Below the pieces are notes generated by a model. It searched no databases, was not told the DNA's origin, and was given only the letters and a program-made list of their open reading frames with translations. Below are positions 18,438-27,465 of a stretch of 62,089 bases of DNA, one piece after another. How positions within the stretch are numbered: the stretch's first letter is position 1; each line of letters begins with the position of its first letter. Both the position numbers and the translations under genes were made by a program. Source of the stretch: Flagellimonas sp. 389 (lineage in GTDB: Bacteria; Bacteroidota; Bacteroidia; Flavobacteriales; Flavobacteriaceae). The DNA lies in the NCBI RefSeq assembly GCF_018449435.1, contig NZ_JAHCMU010000024.1:1-62089 (forward strand), read 5' to 3'.

Positions 18438-19682
18438 ATGCGCTTTGAGATCAAACAAATATTTTTATGTTTTTTTGTTTCTGGAATTTTTGCCCAGGTA
18501 CAAGAAGAAATAAATCCCCCCTCTAACATAAAGACCATTGTCTTTACCGGTCCTACCGAAGATCAATTCCCCGTTATAAAATTGGGAGAGTCCATGACCC
18601 TGGAATTTGATGACCTTACGGCCAATGAACAAGATTATTATTATAAGATAGTCCACTGTGATTACGACTGGACCCCTTCGCAGCTTTTAAAATCCCAGTA
18701 TTTGGTTGGAATGGACAACCAACGTATCATCGACTACGAGAACAGTTATAATACCCTTCAACCCTATTCAAATTATAGGTTGACCCTGCCCAACGAGAAC
18801 ATACGCTTAAAAGTAAGCGGCAATTATTTAATCGAAATTTACAACAGCTACGGCGATTTGCAGTTTTCGCGAAGGTTTATCGTGTACAAAGATTTAGTAA
18901 CTGTAGGCGGTGTCGTAAAACGTTCTCGGGACTTTAATTTCCTGAATGAAAAGCAAGTTGTTCAGTTTACCATAAACACCTCAGGTTTTCCAGTAGTGAA
19001 TCCTAAGAAGGAGGTAAAAGTTGCTATTTTACAAAATCATTTTTGGCCAACTGCACTTTACAATATAAAGCCTCAATTTACTATCGGCACCGAATTGGTC
19101 TACCGTTATGACCAAGAGACAAGCTTTTTTGGCGGTAACGAGTTTTTGAACTTTGACACCAAGGATTTAAGATCGCCCACCTTTGCCATATCCAAAATTG
19201 AGTTCAAAGAATTGTACCACCACTATTTGTTTACCAATGATTATCGATACGACCAAGAGTATACTTATTTCCCCGATATCAATGGAGATTTTTTTATAAG
19301 GACACTACAGGGAGATGATGTTTCACGAGAAGCAGAATATTCCCAAGTTCACTTTAGTCTCCCCTACACCAACGAAATTGGATTGGACAATGTCTATGTT
19401 TTTGGAAAGTTCAATAATTATGAGCTAGGTGAAGAAAACAAAATGACCTTTAATTCCGACAATGGTAAAATGGAACTCATGATGACCATGAAGCAGGGGT
19501 TTCACAACTATAAATACGTTATCGAGCGTGAAGATGGAACAATAGACATGAACTACGTAAGTGGAAATTTTCATTTTACCGAAAATAACTACCTCATACT
19601 AGTGTACTACAGGGATTTTGGGGAGCTCCACGATGATATCATAGGCATAGGTTCAACAAACTCCAGAACTATAAGTAATTAA
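18438..19682 (+). CDS. Type IX secretion system plug protein (DUF5103)
   Basis: This 414-residue exported protein (signal peptide about 1-19, ending in IFAQ) matches the DUF5103 family, whose Flavobacterium johnsoniae member plugs the periplasmic side of the SprA translocon when no cargo is present. Typical stretches are the N-terminal IVFTGPTEDQFPVIKLG, YYYKIVHCDYDWTPSQL, the middle VKRSRDFNFLNEKQVVQFTI and the C-terminal YVFGKFNNYEL. It has its own promoter and is divergent from nqrA. The family assignment is firm from overall pattern; the function is known from a relative, not shown here. Confidence 0.85.
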   Translation: MRFEIKQIFLCFFVSGIFAQVQEEINPPSNIKTIVFTGPTEDQFPVIKLGESMTLEFDDLTANEQDYYYKIVHCDYDWTPSQLLKSQYLVGMDNQRIIDYENSYNTLQPYSNYRLTLPNENIRLKVSGNYLIEIYNSYGDLQFSRRFIVYKDLVTVGGVVKRSRDFNFLNEKQVVQFTINTSGFPVVNPKKEVKVAILQNHFWPTALYNIKPQFTIGTELVYRYDQETSFFGGNEFLNFDTKDLRSPTFAISKIEFKELYHHYLFTNDYRYDQEYTYFPDINGDFFIRTLQGDDVSREAEYSQVHFSLPYTNEIGLDNVYVFGKFNNYELGEENKMTFNSDNGKMELMMTMKQGFHNYKYVIEREDGTIDMNYVSGNFHFTENNYLILVYYRDFGELHDDIIGIGSTNSRTISN

Positions 19683-19711
19683 TTATCTTAGTCCCAAATC
19701 CTTGAAAAAGA

Positions 19712-20899
19712 ATGGGAAAAACCAAACCAAACCAAATAACCAAAGGCCGCTACCAACTCAAGTTTAGAGGAACCAATTGTCTAAATTGCGGTCACCTTTT
19801 AGATATTAGTGATAGATATTGCCCAAACTGTTCTCAGGCTAACAGCACCAAGAAACTTGTTCTTAAAGATTTTTTTGATGAGTTTTTCTCTAACCTGGTC
19901 AACTATGATTCTAAACTGCTGCAAACCCTTTATGCACTTTTAATCAAACCCGGTACCATAACCAAGGATTACATTAACGGAAAACGTGTTGCCTACACAA
20001 ATCCCTTTAGATTTTTACTTAGCTTGGCATTTCTTTACTTTTTGATATTCACTTACAACAATCGGTTTTCAGCAGTAGACAAGGCTTTTGAAGGTTTTGA
20101 TGAAAAGCTTGAACAAGCGGAGGTAATGTCCCTTGATTTAACCCCTGAGGATAGCCTAGTAGTACGAAAAGAAACTGAAAAAGTCCTTTCACGATTAGAT
20201 TCTATAGAGATTCCCGAAACCAATATATCAGAACAACTGAAACTATTGGATTCCATTGACATTTTTGATTTGGAAAAGAAGTCCAAAAGAAAAGATTCGC
20301 TCATTAAAGCAAATCCAAGGACCTATTTTAAAAGTATAAACGATAGTACCGGATGGAGCGATGTATTCTCGAAAATGGAATTCTTCACCAAAAAAATAAG
20401 GCAAGATACCTTAAGAAATTTTTCTGATGTCGAAGCCAGATATGGAATTGGGAACAACTTTGAAGATAAACTAGCTTTTAATTCTTCCAACAGTTTATTA
20501 AAGGCTATTCGAGAGCCGGGAAGCTTTTTAAATGCCACCATTTCCAAGTTACCGTTTGTGATATTTTTCTTTTTACCTGTGTTCACTATTTTTATTTGGG
20601 TGGTATACATCAGAAAAAATTATACCTACACCGATCATCTTATCTTTAGCTTCCACAACCAGTCTTTATTATTTATCTTGCTCATCCTTAGCTTAGTAAT
20701 AGATTCAATTTTTGATACGGCCAGCTCAGGTATGTTTTTACTGATTTTCGGTATTTACCTATATAAGTCGATGCGGAAGTTTTATGGGCAAGGAAGATTT
20801 AAAACAATTGTCAAATACATTTTTCTGAATACGATATTCACCTTTTTAGCAGTATTTGTGGTGTTAATATTATTGACAGGAAGTGCTTTTACGTATTAG
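19712..20899 (+). CDS. DUF3667 zinc-ribbon membrane protein
   Basis: This 395-residue protein begins with a zinc ribbon (Cys23-x2-Cys26, Cys37-x2-Cys40), followed by the DUF3667 core: KDFFDEFFSNLVNYDSKLLQTL, IKPGTITKDYINGKR and NPFRFLLSLAFLYF. A long soluble insert of charged residues (about 110-270) is followed by three or four membrane helices at the C-terminus. The function is unknown. It lies 29 bases after the plug gene and 3 before apaG, so these may form one transcript. Confidence 0.85.
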   Translation: MGKTKPNQITKGRYQLKFRGTNCLNCGHLLDISDRYCPNCSQANSTKKLVLKDFFDEFFSNLVNYDSKLLQTLYALLIKPGTITKDYINGKRVAYTNPFRFLLSLAFLYFLIFTYNNRFSAVDKAFEGFDEKLEQAEVMSLDLTPEDSLVVRKETEKVLSRLDSIEIPETNISEQLKLLDSIDIFDLEKKSKRKDSLIKANPRTYFKSINDSTGWSDVFSKMEFFTKKIRQDTLRNFSDVEARYGIGNNFEDKLAFNSSNSLLKAIREPGSFLNATISKLPFVIFFFLPVFTIFIWVVYIRKNYTYTDHLIFSFHNQSLLFILLILSLVIDSIFDTASSGMFLLIFGIYLYKSMRKFYGQGRFKTIVKYIFLNTIFTFLAVFVVLILLTGSAFTY

Positions 20900-20902
20900 C
20901 TT

Positions 20903-21289
20903 ATGTTTACTCAAATAACAAAAGGGATAAAGGTTTCTGTACAGACTACTTTCGAGGGTACATTTTTTAAAAATTATAAAATGCACTATGCCTTTGGTTA
21001 TACCGTTACCATAGAAAATCAAAGTAAAGATTCGGTGCAACTTACAGCTAGACACTGGGATATTTTCGATGCACTAAAAGAAACGGAAGCTGTTGATGGT
21101 GAAGGCGTTATTGGCAAAAAGCCAGTTATCAAACCAGGTAAGTCGCATACATACAGTTCTGGTTGTTTGCTTGCATCTCCCATAGGTGCCATGCAAGGAT
21201 ATTATCACATGGTAAACCTAACTTCATCCGAAGAGTTTGAAGTGGATATTCCCACCTTTAAATTTGCCGCCCCTTTCGCCGTAAACTAG
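20903..21289 (+). CDS. apaG: ApaG domain protein
   Basis: This 128-residue single-domain protein has the FN3-like ApaG fold. The motifs YAFGYTVTIENQS, LTARHWDIFDA, VDGEGVIGKKPVIKPG and YSSGCLLASPIGAMQGYY are diagnostic. ApaG is linked to Co2+ resistance and Mg2+ efflux in enterobacteria, but its biochemical role is unclear. It starts 3 bases after the DUF3667 gene. Confidence 0.93.
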   Translation: MFTQITKGIKVSVQTTFEGTFFKNYKMHYAFGYTVTIENQSKDSVQLTARHWDIFDALKETEAVDGEGVIGKKPVIKPGKSHTYSSGCLLASPIGAMQGYYHMVNLTSSEEFEVDIPTFKFAAPFAVN

Positions 21290-21323
21290 TTAGAAATCAT
21301 TTTAGAATCGATTTTCCTTTTAC

Positions 21324-21331
21324 TACCTTTG
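21324..21331 (+). promoter_or_regulatory. -7 box of the pruA promoter
   Basis: TACCTTTG fits TAnnTTTG and lies 30 bases before the pruA ATG. No clear -33 element is seen. Confidence 0.4.
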
Positions 21332-21361
21332 ATGGAATTTTAACACATTAAATCCACCATA

Positions 21362-22990
21362 ATGGGAAAAGGTTTTTTTCAAGTTCCAACTGCATATAAC
21401 GAGCCTATAAAAAGTTATGCTCCGGGCACCCCGGAACGCGAGGAAGTACTAGCACAATACAATGAATACTACAAAGGAACCGTTGAGGTCCCGCTATATA
21501 TAGGTTCAGAAGAAATTAGAACGGGAAATACACAATCCATGTCACCCCCACACGAACACAAACATGTTGTTGGAAAGTTTCATCTAGCCGAAAAAAAACA
21601 TGTAGAACAAGCTATCTCGAGCTGTCTGGAATCACGTGAGGCATGGGCAAATTTGACTTGGGAACAACGTGCTGCCATTTTCTTAAAAGCTGCTGAATTG
21701 ATTGCAGGTCCATATAGAGCTAAAATCAATGCAGCCACCATGATGGCACAATCAAAAACCATCCACCAAGCCGAAATAGATGCTGCTTGTGAGTTTATCG
21801 ATTTTTTACGTTTCAACGTGGAGTACATGACTCAGATTTATACGGAACAACCAGAATCTGCGGAAGGCATCTGGAACCGTGTGGAATATCGACCTCTCGA
21901 AGGTTTTGTATATGCCATAACTCCTTTCAACTTTACCGCCATCGCCGGAAACTTGCCCGCAAGTGCTGCAATGATGGGAAATACAGTTATCTGGAAGCCT
22001 AGCGATAGTCAAGTTTTCTCAGCAAAGGTTATTATAGATGTGTTCAAGGAAGCTGGATTGCCAGATGGTGTTATTAACGTTGTATTTGGGGACCCAGTGA
22101 TGATTACGGATACAGTTCTTTCAAGTCCAGATTTTTCAGGACTTCACTTTACAGGTTCTACATACGTTTTTAAGGAACTTTGGAAACAGATAGGGAACAA
22201 TATCCATAACTACAAAACCTATCCAAGAATCGTAGGTGAAACCGGTGGGAAGGACTTCATTTTAGCACATCCCACTGCAAAGCCACAACAAGTAGCTACT
22301 GCTATAGTAAGGGGTGCTTTTGAATTTCAAGGACAAAAATGTAGTGCAGCTTCAAGGGTGTATTTGCCAAAGTCGACTGCTGATGAAATTCTGGATTTGG
22401 TAAAAACAGACCTAAAATCCATTAACAAGGCAGGTTCTCCCGCAGATATGGAGAATTTTGTAACTGCCGTAATCCATGAGGGTTCATTTGATAAACTTGC
22501 AAAGTATATTGACCAGGCCAAAAAAGATGCCGATGTGGAGATTATTGCAGGGGGTACCTACGACAAATCCGTTGGTTACTTTATTGAGCCTACGGTTATC
22601 CTAACGAAAGACCCAAAATACACCACAATGTGTACTGAACTTTTTGGACCCGTAGTCACTATTTATGTCTATGAAGATGCAGATTGGGCCAAAACCTTAG
22701 AACTTGTTGATGGAACATCTGAATATGCATTGACTGGAGCTATTTTAGCTACTGATAGGTATGCAATCGATGAAGCCACAAAAGCGTTGCAGAATTGCGC
22801 AGGTAACTTTTATATTAACGACAAGCCAACAGGTGCCGTGGTAGGTCAACAGCCTTTTGGGGGAGCAAGAGCTTCTGGAACCAATGATAAGGCAGGTTCC
22901 GCCCAAAACCTTTTACGTTGGGTATCACCAAGACTGATCAAGGAAACTTTTGTAACGCCAGAAGATTATAGATATCCGTTTTTGGGATAG
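21362..22990 (+). CDS. pruA: L-glutamate gamma-semialdehyde (1-pyrroline-5-carboxylate) dehydrogenase
   Basis: This enzyme oxidises glutamate semialdehyde to glutamate with NAD+ in proline breakdown. The 542-residue protein is the single-function form, as in many Bacteroidota, without the proline dehydrogenase domain. It has the aldehyde dehydrogenase motifs: NAD-binding FNFTAIAGNLPASAAMMGN, catalytic Glu in VGETGGKDF, and catalytic Cys in GQKCSAASR. A strong terminator follows at 23018. No proline dehydrogenase gene is in the window. Confidence 0.95.
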   Translation: MGKGFFQVPTAYNEPIKSYAPGTPEREEVLAQYNEYYKGTVEVPLYIGSEEIRTGNTQSMSPPHEHKHVVGKFHLAEKKHVEQAISSCLESREAWANLTWEQRAAIFLKAAELIAGPYRAKINAATMMAQSKTIHQAEIDAACEFIDFLRFNVEYMTQIYTEQPESAEGIWNRVEYRPLEGFVYAITPFNFTAIAGNLPASAAMMGNTVIWKPSDSQVFSAKVIIDVFKEAGLPDGVINVVFGDPVMITDTVLSSPDFSGLHFTGSTYVFKELWKQIGNNIHNYKTYPRIVGETGGKDFILAHPTAKPQQVATAIVRGAFEFQGQKCSAASRVYLPKSTADEILDLVKTDLKSINKAGSPADMENFVTAVIHEGSFDKLAKYIDQAKKDADVEIIAGGTYDKSVGYFIEPTVILTKDPKYTTMCTELFGPVVTIYVYEDADWAKTLELVDGTSEYALTGAILATDRYAIDEATKALQNCAGNFYINDKPTGAVVGQQPFGGARASGTNDKAGSAQNLLRWVSPRLIKETFVTPEDYRYPFLG

Positions 22991-23017
22991 TACAAAGCTT
23001 TAGCTTAAAGTTTATAC

Positions 23018-23058
23018 TAGCCGTTATTCTTATATACAAGCAATAACGGCTATTTTTA
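23018..23058 (+). terminator. Terminator of pruA
   Basis: The arms TAGCCGTTATT and AATAACGGCTA pair perfectly over 11 bases (23018-23028 and 23042-23052) and are followed by TTTTTA. The T run ends 2 bases before a possible ATG at 23060. Confidence 0.88.
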
Positions 23059-23080
23059 TATGGAATTTCTTCTGACTGAT

Positions 23081-24049
23081 ATGACAAATCCTATTGTACA
23101 TCGAGCTTTTTTTCTTGTGCCACCAGAAGTACAATTACTGGATATTACAGGACCTGCGCATTTGTTTTACGAAGCAAAAGAATATGGAGCGGAAATAAGA
23201 GCCCATTACCTGAGTATGGAAAACAAGGCAAAAGCATTTTCAAGTGCAGGTTTGGCCCTAGGAAATCTTGAAACATTTTCAGATTTTTCACTTTGTGAAA
23301 CAGACATACTTTTTATTCCCGGAATGGAATCCCATCTGTTCTATGCTGAAGATTTTAAACTTAAGTACCATGATTTTTTTGAATGGTTACGTACCCAACG
23401 CAATCAAGGCGCTAAAATCTGTTCCGTATGCACGGGCACATACATACTTGCCTTTGCAGGGCTTTTAGATGAAAAAAACTGTACAACACATTGGAAGTAT
23501 TTTGACGATCTTAAATCGAGGTTTCCTAAAGTCAGATTACTATCGGATAGATTACTGGTTAAAGACGGCAATCTATATTCAAGTGCTGGGGTTTCATCAG
23601 GAATAGACTTGGCATTATTCCTCTTGGAAGAACTTTACGGCCCTGTTTTTACGGCAAAAGTTGCTAAAGAAGTGGTAATATATCTAAGAAGAACCGAGAA
23701 TGACCCTCAACTCAGCATTTTTCTTCAATACCGCAATCATTTAGAAAACCGTATCCATCAAGTCCAGGATATACTTGCCCAGAATCTTGACAAGAAACTA
23801 AAAATCGAAAATTTAGCAGAACAGGTCTGCATGAGTCCAAGAAACTTGACCCGATTATTTAAAAAAACCACTGGAGTAACCATCGGCAATTATCAAGATA
23901 AACTAAGAGTTGAAAGAGCGTCACAATTATTATCCAAAGGAGAAAAAGTACATGCCGTTGCCCTCATGTGCGGTTTATCTAGCAGCAATCAATTGCGCAC
24001 ACTTCTAAAAAAATACAAGTATCCCTTACCGAACAAATTACAGCTCTAA
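23081..24049 (+). CDS. GlxA-family transcriptional regulator (DJ-1/PfpI domain plus AraC HTH)
   Basis: This 322-residue regulator has an N-terminal DJ-1/PfpI-like domain (about 1-195) and a C-terminal AraC helix-turn-helix pair (about 220-320, with AEQVCMSPRNLTRLFKKTTG). The DJ-1 domain keeps the Asp21 of LLDITGP and the nucleophile-elbow Cys117 in CSVCTGTYILA, so it may sense or bind a reactive ligand. A start at ATG 23060 would add 7 residues but lies right on the pruA terminator, so I chose the ATG at 23081, which matches usual N-termini. The exported DJ-1 protein gene follows 83 bases later and is the likely target. Confidence 0.85.
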   Translation: MTNPIVHRAFFLVPPEVQLLDITGPAHLFYEAKEYGAEIRAHYLSMENKAKAFSSAGLALGNLETFSDFSLCETDILFIPGMESHLFYAEDFKLKYHDFFEWLRTQRNQGAKICSVCTGTYILAFAGLLDEKNCTTHWKYFDDLKSRFPKVRLLSDRLLVKDGNLYSSAGVSSGIDLALFLLEELYGPVFTAKVAKEVVIYLRRTENDPQLSIFLQYRNHLENRIHQVQDILAQNLDKKLKIENLAEQVCMSPRNLTRLFKKTTGVTIGNYQDKLRVERASQLLSKGEKVHAVALMCGLSSSNQLRTLLKKYKYPLPNKLQL

Positions 24050-24101
24050 ATTTGTCCTTATTCTGAGTGCTTTTGTCCTTTTAAAAACTTGTATGATGCT
24101 C

Positions 24102-24109
24102 TAGTTTTG
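24102..24109 (+). promoter_or_regulatory. -7 box before the exported metal-domain DJ-1 gene
   Basis: TAGTTTTG fits TAnnTTTG and ends 23 bases before the ATG at 24133. A TTTG at 24072-24075 is 26 bases upstream, a longer spacing than usual, so activation by the neighbouring AraC-type regulator is plausible. Confidence 0.35.
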
Positions 24110-24132
24110 ATAGCACATCAAACAATCATAAA

Positions 24133-25179
24133 ATGAACAGCTATAGGATATTTTTTGCACTCATATTCGGAATTACTTTTGCTTACCCACAAAGCGTAAA
24201 TAGCGTTACGGATATCTATGTTTGTCCTCCATGCGACTTACCTTGCGATACTAAAGAATATGATAATCCTGGCAAATGTGCTGCTTGCAATATGACTTTA
24301 ATGAAAAAAGAAAAAGTAAAAACCATTGCATTTTATTTACAGGACCGAGTAGAGGTTTTAGATTTTGCCGGACCCATGGAAGTGTTATCCTATGCAGGTT
24401 TTAAGGTTTTTACGGTTTCCGCCACCAAAGCCCCTATAAAATCACAAGGGATATTGAGCGTTAATCCAGATTATAGTATTGAAAATGCACCAAAAGCGGA
24501 TATTCTGGCATTTTTTGGTGGTAATGCTTCAGCAGCTTCACAGAATCCAAAAGTTATTGAATGGGTAAGAAAACAAGAAAATGTGGATTATTATTTTTCA
24601 GTTTGCACAGGAGCATTTGTTTTGGCCGAAGCAGGAATCTTGGATGGAAAAACTGCTACTACATTTCATAGGTCTTTGGATAACCTTCAAAATTCATATC
24701 CCAAAATTGATGTCAAGAAAAATGTGCGCTTTGTAGATAATGGTACAGTGATTACCACAGCGGGTATTTCGGCAGGTATCGATGGCGCACTTCATTTGGT
24801 TGCTAAACTCCAAGGATTAAAATCTGCAAAGAGAGTAGCCCATAATATGGAATATGACAATTGGAAACCAGGTGACGGGTTAATTTTATCCAATGACAGT
24901 CCTTATGAAGAAAAAACACCCATATCCTTTTTAAAAGAATTTGAGGGTATGTACGAATTTGAGGACGGTCAAATACAAATTGTGTTCAATACAGGCAAAG
25001 AAGACCTATACGCCATTATCAATGACACTCCCTATCCTATTTTTCATGAAGAAGGAAACGTTTTTTCAGACATCAATAGTGACCCTATCTACTTTGAAAG
25101 AAATGATTCAAATAAAGTCATTGGCTATTTACTTTCTGAAAATGGAAAACTTTTCAAAAAACTGACTAGTGAAAATTAG
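24133..25179 (+). CDS. Exported three-part protein: Cys-rich metal-binding domain, DJ-1/PfpI domain, small beta tail
   Basis: This 348-residue protein has a signal peptide to about residue 20. Residues 28-60 form a Cys-rich unit (Cys31, 34, 38, 49, 52, with PGKCAACNMTLM) like the heavy-metal-binding domain that precedes copper ATPases and efflux proteins. Residues 63-260 are a DJ-1/PfpI domain of the isonitrile-hydratase type, with Asp77 in VLDFAGP and the nucleophile Cys158 in SVCTGAFVLAEAG. Residues about 275-345 form a small beta domain (FEGMYEF...YFERND) like those that end many serine hydrolases. A periplasmic enzyme or sensor for a metal-linked or electrophilic compound is inferred. It is next to the GlxA-type regulator. 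Confidence 0.8.
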   Translation: MNSYRIFFALIFGITFAYPQSVNSVTDIYVCPPCDLPCDTKEYDNPGKCAACNMTLMKKEKVKTIAFYLQDRVEVLDFAGPMEVLSYAGFKVFTVSATKAPIKSQGILSVNPDYSIENAPKADILAFFGGNASAASQNPKVIEWVRKQENVDYYFSVCTGAFVLAEAGILDGKTATTFHRSLDNLQNSYPKIDVKKNVRFVDNGTVITTAGISAGIDGALHLVAKLQGLKSAKRVAHNMEYDNWKPGDGLILSNDSPYEEKTPISFLKEFEGMYEFEDGQIQIVFNTGKEDLYAIINDTPYPIFHEEGNVFSDINSDPIYFERNDSNKVIGYLLSENGKLFKKLTSEN

Positions 25180-25562
25180 TAATCCTTTAGCATCCGAGTA
25201 AAAATCATCTACTTAAAGATATCCCTCGCAAGAAAAAATTTCAATACTATTTAAAAGACATCATCTGACTTTCTAGTGATGGTGTAAAATCAATCTAAAT
25301 CTAACATATCACTCAATCAAACAGGTATTTAGCCAAGGCTACCCGAACAGTTTAAAATATTTTATGTAAATTTAACGTTAATTAATTGTAAATTAAATGT
25401 ATTTAAAATTATGAGGCAACGTTTTTTACAATGGAAATGGCAATTTTTAGACAGATATTATGCACTCTGGAATTATGCAAAAGCGTATTCTAGAAAATGT
25501 AGAGTGGTTTATCACAATATGCGCAATATATAAAATGTCCTTACCTGACTATTTCCAAACAA
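25180..25562. other. Gene-poor stretch with a palindrome and a tiny ORF
   Basis: These 383 bases hold no known gene. They contain a perfect ten-base palindrome TTAACGTTAA at 25372-25381 and a 40-codon reading frame at 25411-25533. The rest is AT-rich with no strong hairpin. Confidence 0.5.
25411..25533 (+). CDS. Possible small basic protein, 40 residues
   Basis: ATG 25411 to TAA 25531-25533 encodes 40 residues rich in Arg, Lys, Trp and Tyr (MRQRFLQWKWQFL...), with no membrane helix. It would be strongly basic and amphipathic. Bacteroidota often carry such short frames, and no homology is known to me. There is an AACGTT palindrome 30 bases upstream but no clear promoter. It may be chance. Confidence 0.25.
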   Translation: MRQRFLQWKWQFLDRYYALWNYAKAYSRKCRVVYHNMRNI

Positions 25563-27401
25563 TCACTCTATTTGCTCAATAATCATTGAGGTTTTGCCTT
25601 CTACAACGAGTTCTTTGCCAAGCCCAACTTTCTGACTTGAAATTACTTCAAATCCACTATCAACTTCCTGTAACATTTCATCAAATCTGGATAAATCCAA
25701 CATCACCGATTTTGGGTTGTTATTGATTATGGTCATGATTTTTTCGGATTCGGTATACCTAAAAAAGACATACACATTATCTTCCGGAACAAACTGCATG
25801 GTTTTCCCGTTATGGATAACCGATTTATCTTTTCTCCAATTGAACACCTTTTTGGTAAAGTTGAAATAGTCATTCTGTAAATCGGTACGACCTTCCTTGG
25901 TGAACGCATTGTTCTTGTCACCTTCCCAACCACCAGGGAAGTCCCTTCGAATATCGCCATCCCCAAAATCTTTTTTCCCTTTCATACCTATCTCACTACC
26001 ATAATAAATCTGAGGTATGCCTCGAATTGTTGCTATCAGGGTCATAATAAGCTTATAATCTTCAATATCTGGATAAATCTCATTGATTCTGGGCGTATCG
26101 TGATTTTCGGCAAACACCAAGAGATTGTTAATACTGGGATAGAGAAAGTCATTGACCATATTATCATAGATTTTTATGACACCTTTGTCCCATCTGGATT
26201 CTTCTTCGCTAAAAACCTCCATCAATGCATCGTGCAAGGTGAAATCCATCATACTTGGACAATTGGAGTTATAACTTTGAAGTGCACCTATTTGACTATC
26301 CTTCTGCCAGTAAGCTATCTGTGCTTGATTATGCAACCAAACCTCCCCGACTATATTGAAGTTTGGATATTCTTCCATTATCGCCTTGGTCCATTTGGCA
26401 ATACCTTTTTTATCATTATAGGAGTAGGTATCTACTCTAAAGCCATCAAGATTTGCAAACTCTGCCCACCAGATTGCATTCTGGGTAAGGTAATTCAATA
26501 CCAATGGATTGCTCTGGTTTAAATCTGGCATGGACTCTACGAACCATCCATCCATGCACAGCTTGGCATCCGCGGCGGAAGCATTTGGGTCATATTGGGT
26601 TGTCATTCTGTAAGAGGTATTCCTGTATCCCGGCCATTGATGAATCCAATCATAAGTGGGAAGATCATCCATCATCCAATGTTCGGCTCCCCAGTGATTG
26701 GTCACGTAATCCATGATCAATTTCATATCACGTTTATGAAGTTCATTTCCTAAACGTTGATAGTCAGCATTGGTACCAAAGCGTGGATCAATTCGGTAAT
26801 AATCACTTTGCGCATAGGTATGGTAGGAATATTTCTCATCATCATCTTCAAGCAAAGGTGTACTCCATATTGCAGTAGCCCCTAGCTCCTTGATATAATC
26901 AAGATGGTCTATAATTCCTTGAATATCCCCACCATGACGACCTCCTTCCAAGGCTCTATTGGCTTTTTCCTGCATTTCTTTATGGGAATCATTTGAAGGA
27001 TTTCCATTGGCAAAGCGATCTGGCATAATCAGGTACATTACATCACTGGAATCAAACCCTTTTCGTAGGACAGAATCTTCCCTACGTGACTTTAACTCAT
27101 AAGCATGCTTAAAAACAGTTTTCCCTTTTTTTGCAAGCTCAATATCAAAAGTTCCTGCCGGTAACCCTTTTGTGTCAATAGTAACAAAAACATAGTTAGG
27201 GTTCTCCGTCTTGATTACCCCTGTAATAGTAATATCTTTTGGAACATTAACATCGTAATCTGCGATATTCTTTCCATAAAGCATTAATTGTAATGAAGTA
27301 TTGTTCATACCACTCCACCAAAAGGGCGGTTCAACTTTTTCAACTTGGGAAAATAACCCAGAGCTAATCAAAAAAAGAAGTAATAGGGTTGTAAATCTCA
27401 T
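25563..27401 (-). CDS. susA: GH13 neopullulanase/cyclomaltodextrinase-type alpha-glucanase
   Basis: This exported alpha-amylase-family enzyme has 612 residues from ATG 27401; the longer frame at 27437 precedes a good signal peptide (MRFTTLLLLFLISSGLFSQ) and is rejected. Residues 22-105 are the cyclomaltodextrinase N-domain, 120-520 the GH13 barrel and the rest a C-domain. The catalytic triad is Asp324 (GFRVDTYSY), Glu353 (IVGEVWLH) and Asp435 (ENHDTPRI). It should cut maltodextrins and cyclodextrins in the periplasm. It follows the lacI gene on the same strand and has its own promoter at 27435-27465. The symbol is by analogy with the Bacteroides starch system. Confidence 0.92.
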   Translation of the reverse strand: MRFTTLLLLFLISSGLFSQVEKVEPPFWWSGMNNTSLQLMLYGKNIADYDVNVPKDITITGVIKTENPNYVFVTIDTKGLPAGTFDIELAKKGKTVFKHAYELKSRREDSVLRKGFDSSDVMYLIMPDRFANGNPSNDSHKEMQEKANRALEGGRHGGDIQGIIDHLDYIKELGATAIWSTPLLEDDDEKYSYHTYAQSDYYRIDPRFGTNADYQRLGNELHKRDMKLIMDYVTNHWGAEHWMMDDLPTYDWIHQWPGYRNTSYRMTTQYDPNASAADAKLCMDGWFVESMPDLNQSNPLVLNYLTQNAIWWAEFANLDGFRVDTYSYNDKKGIAKWTKAIMEEYPNFNIVGEVWLHNQAQIAYWQKDSQIGALQSYNSNCPSMMDFTLHDALMEVFSEEESRWDKGVIKIYDNMVNDFLYPSINNLLVFAENHDTPRINEIYPDIEDYKLIMTLIATIRGIPQIYYGSEIGMKGKKDFGDGDIRRDFPGGWEGDKNNAFTKEGRTDLQNDYFNFTKKVFNWRKDKSVIHNGKTMQFVPEDNVYVFFRYTESEKIMTIINNNPKSVMLDLSRFDEMLQEVDSGFEVISSQKVGLGKELVVEGKTSMIIEQIE

Positions 27402-27434
27402 GGTGTCTTGCTTTAAAATTGAATGAATTTGGGT

Positions 27435-27465
27435 CAAAACTAGTACATGGAAAGTTACTAAACAA
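27435..27465 (-). promoter_or_regulatory. Promoter of the periplasmic GH13 gene
   Basis: On the minus strand, TTG (27465-27463) and TAGTTTTG (27442-27435) are 20 bases apart. The boxes lie over the 3' end of lacI, so the GH13 gene can be transcribed apart from it. Confidence 0.5.

Noticed and set aside
27402..27437. Twelve-residue N-terminal extension of the GH13 neopullulanase
   Set aside because: The extension precedes a good signal peptide and overlaps the promoter box, so the start is at 27401.
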